A stretch of DNA of 64,000 nucleotides from Polychytrium aggregatum. Its lineage: Eukaryota > Chytridiomycota > Chytridiomycetes > Polychytriales. The stretch covers positions 186,001 through 250,000 of the forward strand of contig NW_026516233.1 of NCBI RefSeq assembly GCF_025602895.1, given 5' to 3'. The notes beneath the pieces are model-generated. The model was not told where the DNA came from, made no database searches, and saw nothing but the letters and a program-made list of their open reading frames with translations. Made by a program: the position numbers and the translations under genes. Shown here piece after piece: positions 9,664 to 21,885 of this stretch (positions within the stretch are counted from its first letter, which is position 1; each line of letters starts with the position of its first letter).

Positions 9664-10937
9664 GCTCCAGGAACGCGGTATCTTCGCCTTTGACGAAAAC
9701 GAGGGCAGAAGAAGCGGGAGGAAGCCGCGAGAAGCCCGCAGAGGCAACTGGTTGAAGATTGTAGGTGCTTTTAACGGTCTGACGTAAGTGTGAATGTGAG
9801 TGTGAGAGAGTGAAGAACGGGGCAAGGATCAGGCAAACGACGACGATGATGGGCGAATGAGGGGAGGAAGGAGTGAAAACAATATATGGATGAAGAACAA
9901 ACAAAATGATGGACCGAATCTCTTGGGGAGGGGAATACTGACTGTCCAGCTTGTATGAGGGCCCAGGGATAGGTGTGCCGGAAGCGAGATTGCTGCAGAG
10001 GAGCGGTCGAGGGCTGTAATAGGGGTCAGAGCCTGATAGAGCAGCAGCAGCAGCAGCAGCAGCGGCGGCGGTGGTGGTGGTGATCGAGTGAGCCAAGCTC
10101 GGAGCAGATTGAATGGGCGAGGAAAGGAGGGTGAGGTGGGGAGGGAGTGCATCCCGATGCTCCAGTACGCAGATGCTCGACAGCAATCACGTTCCGTTGT
10201 GTCGAACGAATTCCCTCCTCATTGCACCCTTCATTGCATCGCTCAGTCCGTCGGCTAAGCGCTTCCTTTGGCCAGGCCGGCGCACACCATCCCTCCTTCC
10301 CGAGCGCTCTGGATTGCGTTCTTTCGGGATTGTTCTGGCCGCAGGCTGTGGATTCAGTTCCCAGCCAATGTCCTGTGATCGGATGCGAGTCCATTGCCTC
10401 GCCTCAGCCAGCGACCACCACAAACTGCTTCGGCGAGCACGCCTGCCTCCATCGCTTGTTCAGTCCCCTCCCGACCGCCTGCCACAGAAAGAGGATCTGC
10501 TCCAGAGATGCAAGTTGCACTTGTGTATGTGCACGGAGTCGCTTTCCCACAGATCTCTCAGGGTCGATTGGCAATTTGGTCGGGCAGAGGGAGGCGAGGA
10601 GGTGAGCATCGACGCTTCGATCTGTCTGCGGCATTGTTGCCTCCAATCTGGAGATATCCTTGCTGTTTGATTGTGTCTTGCACAGCACGAGTACCAAATG
10701 AAAATACACACAGTCATACGAGGGGCACCTCTGGATCAATGTCTTGTGTCGCTGCTGTCGATTTGCATGGCCGCAATCGTGATGTCAAACACGCCGGCCC
10801 AGAAATCGAGAGTGCGGGGGGGGGGCCATGTTCACTCCTGTCGTGATCCGCCAGTCCAGGCTCAGGACCGGGCCAGGACAGAGGATCATCTCCCCTGGTG
10901 TGGATGAGTGTATGGGTGCATGGATGTATGCCAGTGT
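9664..10937. other. Intergenic region between PTP4A and Fanzor copy 2
   Basis: The only clear features are a short AGC/GGC/GGT trinucleotide run (about 10038-10082) and a purine-rich stretch around 9840-9900. No translation on either strand shows a domain. The segment probably includes the phosphatase promoter. Confidence 0.5.
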
Positions 10938-10970
10938 TACACTTTATTCAGAAAAAAAACGAGATAATAT
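10938..10970 (-). repeat. Right terminal inverted repeat, copy 2
   Basis: Starts TACACTTTATTC reading inward and differs from copy 1 by three transitions (CGGGACAAC versus CGAGATAAT) plus one extra A. Confidence 0.65.
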
Positions 10971-11037
10971 AGCCGTTTCCATGAACAGTAGTATGTGCTG
11001 TGCTCGCGTCTAGCAAAGCCACAAGAAATAAAACAGA
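10938..11037 (-). ncRNA. Candidate guide (omega) RNA scaffold, copy 2
   Basis: The counterpart of 2731-2829: about 100 bp from the Fanzor stop codon to the element end, nearly identical over its coding-proximal part. The putative guide on the minus strand would begin at 10937, a flank unrelated to that of copy 1. Confidence 0.45.
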
Positions 11038-13416
11038 TCACTTTGGCAGCCTCCGAGTGAAGACCGCCGGTCGCTCTCCGGTCTCCACAATCGACCTGCA
11101 CACTGTGATCATGTTGCGCGCCGCATTGACGTCGCGATTCCACACTGTCCGGCAGCTGGGATTCTTGCAGCTCCTGACAAAGTGGGAATTCGCAACACTG
11201 GGCGCATCGAGTCCTTCCAACCGAACTGGCTCCAGGCACTTGGAGCACACCTGCGAGGTGTTGAACTCGTTCGTCGAGGCCACCTTGATGCTTCCATGAG
11301 GGCGATGTGGGTGGCGACGGTGGTGCTCGAATTGCTCAAAGTACTGAGCGAACCGCTGCCTCCGAGGGCTGGATGCATAGCCCTTGCCTTGTCGCCATGA
11401 CGCATTGCCAAAGGCGATCACCACATCGGTCCGTATCGGGGCGTGCCTCAGGACGGCCTTGCACATCTTGTCAACGGCCACTTGGCGCCTCTTGTGGCCC
11501 GTGAATCGATGGTGACGGGCCTTCTTGCCAAGGTGGAAGTCGAGCTGCACTCGCAGCTCCGGTCGCAGGACATGGGTGAGATGGACCTTGAAGGCTTCCG
11601 AGGACGACACCTTGGGCGAGGGGGTGGTCGACATCCAGGTCTCGATGCTGAGCTGCTTCTTCTTGGTATTGTGCCACTTAGTATCGGACCTGTGGCCACA
11701 CATGTGCTGATAGTGACCATTCGAGAATGAGACCACCTCGTCTTGGTGGCCCGGTGCTTGGATGACCGCCGTGAAGATGGAGCCGACGCCTGGGTCGATT
11801 CCAATCCAAGTGGTGCGATCGGGGTCTGGGTCACCGATGTGGGCCTGGATACGCTGCTCGGCAGTCGGAGGAGGCTCGATGGTCTCGGTGTGATCGGTTC
11901 GAGGCAGAAACTTGACGAGACCGATGGTGCATCCAATGCCATCGGTGCTGATCTCGTAGTTGAACAGCTTCTTGTTCACGTCCCGCTCTTGGAAGAGGGA
12001 ACTACGCAGCTTGAAGCAACTGCGCCAGAGACGATCCTGGTTGTTGACACCGTCCTCACCTTCTTCCTTGAGCTTGTCCCTGGTGAGTCCAAGGCGCTTC
12101 TTTGGACCCAGGAGATTCCAAAGAGTGACCGTGTCAATCTTGACATACTTGGCCTTGGCTGTGCACAGAGGGACCATCGTGCACACGGCCGGAGGAGTGT
12201 CGAGAGCGAGCTGCTTGAGTGCCCAGTTGAGTATTGGATGCCAGCTTGTTGATCTTGGACTTGGTGGTGCCGAGCTCAGACTTGGCCTTGGTGAACCTCT
12301 TGTCGTCGGAGGGAATGCCTTGGGTAGGTGAGGCTCGTCCAGCTTGGCCTGGCGCTGCAGCTCGGTGACTCGGAGGGCGGGACATGTCACAGTCGATCCA
12401 CTTGTGGACATTGTCGACCATCTTGTCTCGGGCGAGGATTCTCACATGGTGTGAGAGGCGATGGAGGGCCCGGAAGCGGTCCTGGTCGCTGCTGTACCGA
12501 AACTCGTCCAGGATGTGGCCAAACTCGGGATAGAGGAACTCGAGATCGGCCTTGGGTGGAGTCTAGTCCCTGGTTTCTCGAAGAGCTCGAGACAGGCCTC
12601 GATGGCTTCGTGCTTATGCTTGTTGGCTGGGAAGACAGCAGCACAGAAGCGGCGAAGGAGTCGCCAGTAGGCCAGGTTGAGGTGGGTGGTGCAGTTGGTG
12701 GCATAGGCATTGACAGCCAGTGTGAGAAGCTGACTGTGAGCACCATCAGGCAGACGAGGGGCCGGAGGCAGGTCTGCGTGTCGAGTGGTCTGATAGTCGC
12801 GAAAGGAAGCGACCAGATGCTCGTTGTATTTCTTGGTATCCCTGGCCGTCGAGAGGGCACCGGCCTGGACAATCTTAAAGCACTGGCGAACGAAAGCAGG
12901 GGTGGACTTGGAGATGACAGGGACGGGAAGATCCTGCTCGATGCACCGGAGGATGTGCAGGTTGAGCAGCCTGGATGCCTCGAACTGGATCTGGGTCATG
13001 GCCTCGACGGTGGCCTGGATCTTGTCGCGGAGAGCGGGATTGAGACAACAGCCATCCATGGTCTGCTTGAAGCAGCTGAACTGAGGGGCCGATGACCTTC
13101 CATCCACGAGTGGGACGACAGAACTCTTGAGGGGCCGGTATTTGGGACATTTGCTGGTGTTGCAACGTTCGTGATCGGTGCCATCGCACTTGGGACATCG
13201 CTTGCCGGTACTCGAGGAAGTAGATGGACCAGGCTCGGTGGGATCGACATCCATTGGATCTGCAGAAGCAGTGGTGGTGAGCGACGAAGCAACAGACGAC
13301 CAAGCATGCGTGGGGTCAGAATACGAACCAGAGACAGGCTCCGACTGTGACTTGGCTTTCTTGGGCCTGGGTGGCCGAGGCTGGCCATCACCGGTACCCT
13401 TGCGCTTCGGAGGCAT
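11038..13416 (-). pseudogene. Fanzor, copy 2, frameshifted
   Basis: The gene starts with the same MPPKRK segment and zinc knuckle as copy 1 and ends with the same RuvC core (IDPG, NEFNTSQ, CxxC, NRDVNAA), all intact. Compared with copy 1 it carries small insertions near 12565 (+2 net), 12386 (+1), about 12330-12345 (+1 and +1) and near 12236 (+1). They break the frame between roughly residues 310 and 400 and restore it afterwards. The nuclease half remains open as one frame of more than 400 codons from about 12235 to 11038. All changes are insertions of 1-2 nt in a 330-bp stretch, so a sequencing or assembly artefact is possible as well as true decay. Confidence 0.85.
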
Positions 13417-13666
13417 GGGGGCAGAGGATGCTGGATGCCTGCCAGTGGTACTGGTCAGAACAGAGACTTCTCTTTATCGTACAATGGCGCGATGATCAGA
13501 TCAAGGCGAGATGAGGGAAGAAAGCAGCAGAGACGAAGGTGCGGCATTTATACCCGAGAGCAGGAGCCCGTCTTTGCGGGCTGGTTGGAAGCGACCCTGT
13601 TCAAAAATCGCCGAGAGGTTCAAGCCAGGGATGTGATCGTGAGAATGGCGGAGTTGACAGGCCGTT

Positions 13667-14603
13667 TCAGACCCAGAAGCACCTCGCACATTCAATCAGC
13701 CGTGGGAAGACATCTGGAAGCACCCTCCGAACGGCAGACTCAAACAATATGACCATCCCGGCCTTGAACCCTCGGACGCATTCAGCGCTCCTGCCTTCCT
13801 GTACTGGTGCTTCACAATCCCAAAGAAGTTCTCGATGGGATTGAAGTCGGGTGAAGCAGGTGGGGTGAAGATCACTGACCATCCTCGGCGCTCGATGCAG
13901 TCCAGGACAGCCCTTGTCTTGTGCATGCTGACATTGTCCATCACAATCACAGAGTCGTCTGGGAAGCTCGCTCGCTCAAAGAACTCGACCATCGAGTGTG
14001 TCTTGAATGATGTGGGGATGTACATGCGATGCAGCACACCAGAGTGGTTGATGGCAAATGCAGCCGAGACAGACTTGTGCTTCATATGATTGCGCTAGCG
14101 AAGCAGAAGCACCCTTCGGCGAGTATCCGTAAAGAGGGAAAATGGATCTCCTGATCCCCTGTCTCAGTCGACAAAGACGAATCGTCGTGGGTCGATGGAG
14201 CGGACCTGGTCCCTGAACTGTGCCACTCGCTCATCCAGTCGCTTGGACTTGTAGAGGTGTGTTGCCCTCTTGTGTGAGAGACCTGCTCGGTGGATGGCAG
14301 TGTGGCAGAGTGAGAGCTGATACTTTCCTCTGGAGGATGGACTCGAGCTTGCATCGCAACACAGGACCAGTCTGGCAACGGGTCCTGTTCAATCAGGGTG
14401 CGAATGACTGGACATGCCTGCTCGAAGAAAGTGGATCTGCGAGCTGGGACCCGGGATGGGTCATCCAGCTTGCATCCTCGGTGCCATCGATGGATGGTGT
14501 TCTTGGATACACTGAATATGGAGGCGACCTTACGCAGGCTATGGATGAGGGCGTAGCATCGCAATGCGGCGGTGCGAAAGTCGGATGTGTGGCGAATGGT
14601 CAT
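13667..14603 (-). pseudogene. Tc1/mariner-IS630 transposase (DD34E), frameshifted
   Basis: Reading from the ATG at 14603, the first about 100 residues carry a helix-turn-helix (SLRKVASIFSVSKNTIHRWH). The sequence then needs a frame change near 14290 to continue as LSHKRATHLYKSKRLD and reach FVFVD, the first catalytic Asp, followed at once by a stop. A third segment from about 14150 holds VIVMDN (second Asp) and, 34 residues later, PDFNPIE (the catalytic Glu), which is the DD34E spacing of Tc1-like and IS630 transposases. A last frameshift near 13770 leads to the normal tail ending RCFWV at 13667. At least three lesions make this copy inactive. Confidence 0.85.
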
Positions 14604-14659
14604 GGCCAGCGCGCGATAACATTGGGTAACAAAATATTCGATGAATGGTCAAAAACCCG

Positions 14660-14689
14660 GGTGTCCCGTTTTTTATTGGATTGCCTGTA
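14660..14689 (-). repeat. Left terminal inverted repeat, copy 2
   Basis: Reading inward: TACAGGCAATCCAAT, an A-run, then CGGGACACCCGGG. Together with the right end it defines the element and its TA target site. Confidence 0.65.
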
Positions 14690-15056
14690 AATGTTCATGA
14701 AACGAAGCAGGGCTCTCCGTGTTCGGGTGCAATGACATATGCTCTCGATCCTGAAGCCACATCCGCTCTCGATCCTGAAGCCATATCCGCCTTCCACAGC
14801 ACATTCTCGCCCAGCCAATCCAAGGCCTCTATCAAGCCACCAGATTGAACGGGCCATAGTTCCACCCAGAGGGCTGGAGTCATAGACAAGACAGTATTAC
14901 GACTTGTTCCATCGGGCCTTGTGTACCGATAGATAGATAGGCACATGGCATCCCAAGAAATTAGTGGGGTATGCCGCGGGGTTATGCCAAAATGTTAGTC
15001 GTCGCTCAGTAGTATCGCGATGTTATAATTGCAGATTCGATGGGCAGATTCCTTAC
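14690..15056. other. Flank of Fanzor element, no supported gene
   Basis: A short duplicated phrase (CTCTCGATCCTGAAGCCA, two copies at about 14742-14779) and a TAGATAGATAGG run near 14930 are visible. The 3' end of the RhoGEF gene may extend into it. Confidence 0.4.
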
Positions 15057-18000
15057 GAGTGTCTCGGAGTTGAGCTGCTTTTGAAACTTTTCCATCTGAT
15101 CGGCCAGGACGCGCACAGTGCTCTTGGCGAATTGATCCAGCTGAGATTAAAAATCGGATTGGAGATGAGCACCGATTTTGTTTGTCGGGACGGTGTTGGC
15201 TCAGAGACTGAGTGACTCTACTTTGCCCACTGCGCTGCCACAGTGGCTGCGATATCGCTGGCTTGTGAGCGTGTGCGGCGAACTAACACAAGAAGTGGGC
15301 TTTCGTTCAAATTATCCATACCTCACGCACCTTTTTCTTGGATTCAAGGCTAGTCGCCACCGGAGACGGTAGTATTAAACCCATCATGGCGACGGGCAGC
15401 TGGAGACTCGATGCTCGCAAGCTATGCTGCAGCGTCATCGTACTGTTGAAAAAGGAGTCTATTGATTCCTGGGTATTGAAGTAGAGCCTGCGAGTGACCA
15501 TCAAAGACGTGAGCTCAGGTTATCTGTCCAGCTAATCGAGACATATCCACAAGCCGGCAGCGAAAGCAGCTCCGTACCTGATGGCATCGGCTCGGTCCCT
15601 CTCATCGCAACAGTTGTCGTCAGACCATTCGATAGTCAGTTCGTATCCCTGATCCACTGAAAACAAGTGGCCAAATATCGGCATCAGCGCATGCCAGTGG
15701 ATTGGGGGCACATCGTGGATCAGTCGCAGCATCCGTTTGATGATGCACTGACGCCACAGCCTCTGCTCAAGCATATCGCTGTGCAAGAGCTCGACAAACA
15801 ACAGCGCCACAAAAGCATGTGGAAAAACAAATCATGAAGTGAAAGTACACTCTGATTCTGGTACTTGGCAGTAGTAGTGACACAGCCATCGGGCAACAGA
15901 GGAGCGTCAAATCAGCCGGTCCACTCAAGTGCTTACATTCCGAACAGGTCATGCCAGATATGTCTCGAAGTGGGAGGGCCCACTTGAACAGGTACTGATT
16001 TGATGCCTTGAATCGTGATTTTTCAGCGCTCACGAGAATATCGCTGAAAATGAAGAGGTGCCGTGCCCTTCGTGCAGAAGCCAGGACATCTTTGGTTTCG
16101 GCCACGACAATCTCCGCGGCCTGGCACTGGCTGACGAGATGCCGGCCAGGAACATTTAGTTCCTGAAAATTATCAATGTAACACCGTCAGCATAAATTTA
16201 GTGGCATTGAAATCTGTTTAAGAGCCAAAAGCGAGGTAGTGGGCCCACCACCGTTCATCCTTGCAGACCATCGCAAAGCCCTGCGGCCAATGGCTTACAA
16301 ACGGGAGATCGTTGACGAAGCACTGCTCGAGATGGCTGAGCTGATCGGAGACACCCTTGCGCTCATTCAGATAGAGCACGATATCGCTGAGATTCGAAAC
16401 AGCCTCTTCCAGGTTCGTAAAGTCTGGATGGTGCCGTTCCGTGGCTTTCAGTAGTTCCTGGTTTGGGGAAGGTGAGATATAGACCATGAGGCAGTGCAAT
16501 AGCCACATACACCTGAGAAGATGGAGTGACTTTCCCGGGGCGATGTGCCTTGCGATAGTAGCAGCGTTTATGCACCCATAATCGGGCCCTACCTGTAACA
16601 GTAGCTTATACCGTGGCAGCTGCTGAACGGGAGTGATGAGGAGGTCGTTGATGTTGACGAATCGTTTGCCGAGACGCTGGCCCATTGCCTGGTGACGAGA
16701 ATCAATGGCGCGAATCATCAGTTTTCACGACCAGCGACAGAGAAGGCCACATTTCGCATATATCGCTTGTAAAAACGCCGCAGTGACGAGCGCGCGTATG
16801 CACGCAACAGCGGATTCGATTGAGGTACAGTGGCAGTCGGAGGGGTTACCAGGAGAAACAACTTGTATCCACCGTCAGATTGGGCCATACTTGAGAGCAT
16901 GTCTTTTATCTTTTGGTAGTTGACGATGAAATCGGAATATATGACCATGTCAGGAGCCTGTGAATAGATATGGATAGGTGTAAGGACACAGGGGCGACAT
17001 CTTCCGACTCTACAGCTGTCAACTGAGAGGCCCAACTGGCTCTGGACTGTTAGAATTGTACTTGATCGTGGCTTCGCTGGGGACTGAACTTCCAACGGCA
17101 TACCTTGTTCGCGAAGATATCGCCGATCATCTGGTCGACATGCCAGCTGGACACACGCTGCTCCAGCTCCGAAAGCAGCGAGGCATTAAAGTCATGGATC
17201 CGATTGATCGGATCGAATATTGTTTCGAAATCCTCTTCGCTCATGATGTTTCGCCCCTCCTTCATTCTTTGACAAATTGGCCGTATGTACTGCTGCTCAA
17301 TCTTTGCGAGCCCACTGACGAAGGACCTTTCGATCTTGACAATCTCCTGCACCTTCATCATCCGAAATATGTGATTCCGGTACAGCTTGCGGGCACTTTC
17401 GCCTCTCCACAGCGCCTGGACCGTTGTAATTAGGGATACTTCAAAGGGGTTTGAGTTCCAGGAGTGACGATTGGGCGTCTGTTTTAACCGCAGATGCTCA
17501 AGTCAAATAGTGGATCGCGACTGGGAGAGTCACCGCTCTCATGCCTTACGCTCTCACAACAGCAGGCTCACGACACAGCGTCAGAACCGCAGTCTTGCAG
17601 GATGAGGCAATCAATAACAATCAGGATAAGGCAATCAATAACAATCAGGACGAGGAACTTACCGTTGTAGCGACATTAATCAATTGACTGCCACGAACAT
17701 CTTGCGGCGCGGATGCTCGTGCCTTTGGCTGAACTCGCTCGTGTGCAGCCGTCAGCGCAAGCTCTGTCGCATCCGGTACGATGGATGGGAGAGGCTTGCG
17801 CGCAGACAGCCGCCTTGGCATTTCATTCAAAGATGTCATTGATGTTGCGTTTGGTTCGTGTAGTGTAATAGACTGTACCCGGGAGACGGGTCCAACAGAT
17901 TCGCGGGACCTCTTTGACAGTGCCTTGTTTAGATTCTTGAGTTCTGCATTCTTGGCTTTGAGATCTTTGACTTCTTGTTTCGTTCGGAGGATTTCAAACT

Positions 18001-19653
18001 GCATCCGGCTCATCTCAGATTCCTTGGCCAAAAGCTTTTCTGACGATTCAGTCAGCTGTGCTTCAAGCTGCTGGGTTTGTGCAAGCGTTTGCGTGACGAT
18101 TTCTTGAATGGAGCTCCTGACGGTGGAGTTCAGTGATACAAAATCTTTGACACAGCTCTGTTGGATGGGTAGCGGGTATGGACATATGCGCCAGTGCGTA
18201 AGTAAATCATGGTATCCAGCTCAGCGGCAGGATTGGAGTAGCACGGAACTGAACGCCTAGCGACTGGGGTCATTGCATCCAGTGCTGCCGCACTTACATC
18301 GTAACAGCGCTCGAGTATTTCAATGTCCATGACGACCCCAGGCGGCACCTGTCCTTCTGCTGACAGATGGTTCTTGACGACTCTCAGCTCTTCAAGATTG
18401 CTTTGCATCACTGCTTTCATTGAGCCTAGCTTACTGACAACGCCGGCGAAATCCAGAGGCACACCCGAGTCTCCGTTTTGGGCGAGATCCAGAAGCGGAT
18501 TGTAGAACTGCTCATTGAGCTCAACAAACTCCCCTCTGTTGTTGCACCGAATGGTGTCATAGTTTGAGTGGCCGAGGGGTGAATGTCGCTTGGGATAACG
18601 AACACTAGATTTGTTGCGGATGGATCCGATATCATAAGGAAGGCGCCCCTTCCGCTTTTCTGGAGCGGGCGATGAGTGGTCGAGACTTGCAAGCTTAACG
18701 ACTCCGGCGTAGCTTCGCTTCAGAGTGTCGATAAAGCCACTCATAGAGCGTCCAAAGATCCCGTCAGGCTGCTCAAGCGCACCGGCGCTGCCGGGGGCTG
18801 ATTTGGCCCTCGGAATCCGGATTGTGCCCAGCGAGTGAGGCACAAATTCGCCAGCGAGAGGCTCCTTGGTCGAACCCGAATCCTCGCTGTTCGGAGAGCT
18901 GAGGCTGCATACAGCCTCGCCAAGGACTCCTAGGGACATCCGAATTGCATCCTCGTATTCAGAGAGCATTTGGTAGATCGTTGAGTGAGCGGCGGCGCTT
19001 GTCTGAGGGTTTTCGGGGTAGACTCGGTGCCTGTTTTGTCCCGCGGCGGGCATTGGGGATCTCTGACAGGTCATCGTGCGAGAGACGAGCAGAAAATCCA
19101 TTGTGGCAAGGACCAGGGCCTGGTACTGCGACACGAGTGATGAGACACTTCCAAAGCGGTAGTGAACCGAGAGGCGGCTGGCGGTGTGGCATACAAGGGC
19201 GTGTGCTCTGGAAAGGCAAACGGGCACTTGATACTCGTGCATCTCGTGGATGGCAGCAGCCGAGACGGTGTTCTTGGCGGGTTCGTGCTCACTCATATCA
19301 CCACCGGCTGCTGTCGGGAAGAGATCGCGCGACTGTTCTGATACTGGCGACTTGAGCGAGCACGGAGGACTGATTCTTGACTCGTCCGAGGCAGAGCCGG
19401 GTTGCGATCCGTGCGAGCTGGCTGGGGGAATAAAGAGATCCTCGAGAGGATGTCGAGAAGATTTGATTTGGACGGACTCTCTGGCATTGCCCTGCGCCGG
19501 CGCATCGGCCGGCGCATCGGCTGCATGGGTGGAGCTTGATGATTCGGCTTCCGATTTGACATGGCGGGCTGAAGGCTTGGCGCGGGGTGATGCCAATGCA
19601 GTAGGATCCAGCAGCCGTAGTTTTCCCTTGGTCTTGATCATTGGACTGATCAT
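15057..19653 (-). CDS. Rho guanine-nucleotide exchange factor (DH-PH), multi-exon, 3' end unresolved
   Basis: Supported exons: 19653-18298, 18157-17663, 17415-17104, 16957-16850, 16688-16593, 16457-16299 and 16162-15937; all junctions keep frame with GT-AG. The first exon encodes a long Ser/Pro-rich region; the second a coiled coil (EILRTKQEVKDLKAKNAELK). Exons three to six form a DH domain: MMKVQEIVKIERSFVSGL (CR1), YSDFIVNYQKIKDML, then DLLITPVQQLPRYKLLLQ (CR3). Exon seven starts a PH domain (ARHLFIFSDILVS...LFKWALPLRDI). Further exons around 15810-15530 and 15140-15057 (LDQFAKSTVRVLADQMEKF) probably belong to it but the joins are uncertain. DH-PH proteins load GTP on Rho-family GTPases and steer actin and cell polarity. 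The first ATG in frame is at 19653; an upstream exon is possible. Confidence 0.75.
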
Positions 19654-19725
19654 TGGATTGATGCCTTGGGATGGGGCCGATATGGCAGAGGGGCAGTCGA
19701 AGAGGACAGAGGGGCCGCCGTCCAA

Positions 19726-21446
19726 GCTTGGCTATTTTGAGGTGGATCACCAGACTCTTATGCTGCCCTGCAGGAGCGGCAGCCGAGCGGGGATGGTCGC
19801 TCGGGAGGTGTTGTAGGAGACTCCCGAGGCAACTCCGACAACACGAGACCAGCCTGGCCGAGGGCAGCCGGACGGGATCGGGTTGTCCGAACTCCATCCA
19901 AGGTCCTCCGAGCGACAAGCCGCTGCTGAAATCTGGACATGGACATGCACGACGCTGGGCAGCCTCGAGACATCGAACACCGTGAGTATTGCATGCATCG
20001 GGCATTGCATGCATCGGGTCGACTGCCGCGTGGTCTGCGGGAACTGTACCTGTCGAAGAACAGCATCGTTCAGACACCATGCCAGAGGCTGGCTGCCCCG
20101 TCATGTGCAGTCTGGATGCAGGTCAGTTGCAAGGCGCGGCCGAGGTCAACCAGAACACTAATGAACCGCATTTGGTTGTAACAACACACCTCCAGAGCTC
20201 CAGAGCCAAGGCCGTTCCATCATCTCCCAAGGGTGGGAACTGGAGCAGGTGGCTGCTTCGCTTGCGGCAGTCCAGGGGGCTCTGCAATTGATCCGGGGTG
20301 AGTCACCCAGCTGCAGAACAACATCGCCCGAACACCAGCTGAATTCATGCTCCTCTACTGCCCAGCACAAATATACGACATGCGGCTGAAGGCATCGTTG
20401 AATCTCGATGGGATGGGCGAGGGTTCTCGGGCTTCAGCGCCATCAAGGGCTGGGTCCTGTGCGGCATGTCCCGCCAGCTCAGGTCTGGATGTGCTGGACA
20501 GAACCATAATTGCCCAACAGCCCGGCTCATGAGTCAGCATGGGCGCTCACCCAGTTCGGCAAACTTTAACCGGCGGATCAGTACCCGAGGTTGCGACTCG
20601 ACCTCGGATGCGAAGCAACTGGACCGAAAGACCCCGATACCACTGCAAGAACATGATGACGCTCAGCGAGTGCTATTTGGCACAACTATTCGAATGCCTT
20701 GACAACAGCCGAGACAGAGCCACCTGCTTGCTCGGAGAGTGACGGAGAGGGCACGGTTTAAATAGCCCAGCACCGATCGATCAATACCATCCATGCTTCA
20801 TCAAAATGACATCCGAATGTCATTGGAAATCTATTCAAAATGCTTTTCAAATGTTTTAGCAAACGGACAATGCGACATCGTGTCGATGCCATGCAGCAAC
20901 CCCCACCACAGATACCCTTACTTCCTCAACCCCCCTCCCAGAACACGACTGCGGATAGGCGGAGTGGATTTGAAGGTCTGCAGCGTCATCTCGGCGGCGT
21001 ATTCGCTCTCGTTGGTACCAGCAGGCGTGGAGCGTCCCGATACGAGCGGCGTGGTGCGGGTGCTTGAGGTGCGTGTCCCGACACCATGCGCCAAACTGTC
21101 CGGGGTACTGCATCGGCTCGGATCCATTGACTGGGATGGTGATGGATGTGGCGATGGAGGCTTTGAAGGGGCAGGCGATCTTGGAAGCTTGGCTGGAATG
21201 AATCAATGGCGGAGTAAGCATCATCGAAAGATTGAGGGCCTGCGAGACGATTCCCCACACCGCAATCCACAATCCACAACCCACAATCCACAATCCACAA
21301 TCCACGCATCCATGTTGGCGGGATGTATGATGGACTTGCCGGTGGCTGCATTGATGGCTTCGAGACTAAATTTGAGTGCTTCTACGTTCCAGCGTTCCGC
21401 CGGCTGGGTGTTTTTGACAACAACAATGGAGTTGTCGTGTTCTGGG
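19726..21446. other. Intergenic region, no supported gene
   Basis: No translation shows a recognisable domain. Short direct repeats GCATGCATCGGG (about 19990-20020) and ATCCACAA octamers (21261-21306) are visible. The 3' exon of the CEP41-like gene may reach into its right end. Confidence 0.4.
21261..21306. repeat. Octamer tandem repeat (ATCCACAA)
   Basis: About six imperfect units in a row, one with ACCC in place of ATCC. Confidence 0.8.
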
Positions 21447-21885
21447 TCAGTCAAGGCATGCGACTGACCCCGCTGGGGGGCATGGGGTGAGGCACGGCCC
21501 TTCTTGGAATGATGCGACAGTGAATCGCCTTTGGACTGTGCGCTTGGGGCCTGGGTCGGTGGAGAGAACCATCGAACAGGCGGGACACCCACTAAGACGC
21601 CATGCACCCTCCGCGCTAGTGTAGATATCCCTGAAACGTAGAGTGCGATAGGATGAGTCTAAAGAGCAGATGCCAACATCTCGCAAATAGTGGAGCCCCT
21701 GCTCGCGCGAAAGAATCAATGCAGAAGCCGGCCGCGCAGCTCCAGGAGATTTGGTTCAACAGCCGAGACCGATCTGGAGAGTGGGCACCAAAGTGTGGGA
21801 TCGCGGATGATGGCGCTCTTACAAATACCGCGTCTATCACTACGTTCCTTGGTCCTCCCATGGTAAACTTGCTGGCATAACTCAC

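Larger units (their letters stand above)
10938..14689 (-). mobile_element. Fanzor-carrying Tc1/mariner-type element, copy 2, complete ends
   Basis: A 3752-bp element bounded by TA at both ends (10938-10939 and 14688-14689) and imperfect terminal inverted repeats of about 28-30 bp sharing TACA and CGGGACA blocks (right end mutated to CGAGATA). Reading on the minus strand: left repeat, DD34E transposase (14603-13667), Fanzor (13416-11038), conserved 3' segment, right repeat. Both genes run in the same direction and the Fanzor is next to the right end, where its guide RNA would lie. TA target duplication and DD34E spacing place the transposase in the Tc1/mariner-IS630 superfamily. Both genes are broken, so this copy could only move with help in trans. 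Confidence 0.88.

Noticed and set aside
10938-10970. Repeat-induced point mutation in Fanzor copy 2
   Set aside because: Three G:C to A:T changes occur in the right end, but the rest of the copy shows mainly indels and few transitions; too little for RIP.
20793-21467. 224-codon plus-strand frame
   Set aside because: It includes an octamer repeat and lies beside the CEP41-like gene; no recognised domain and poor composition.
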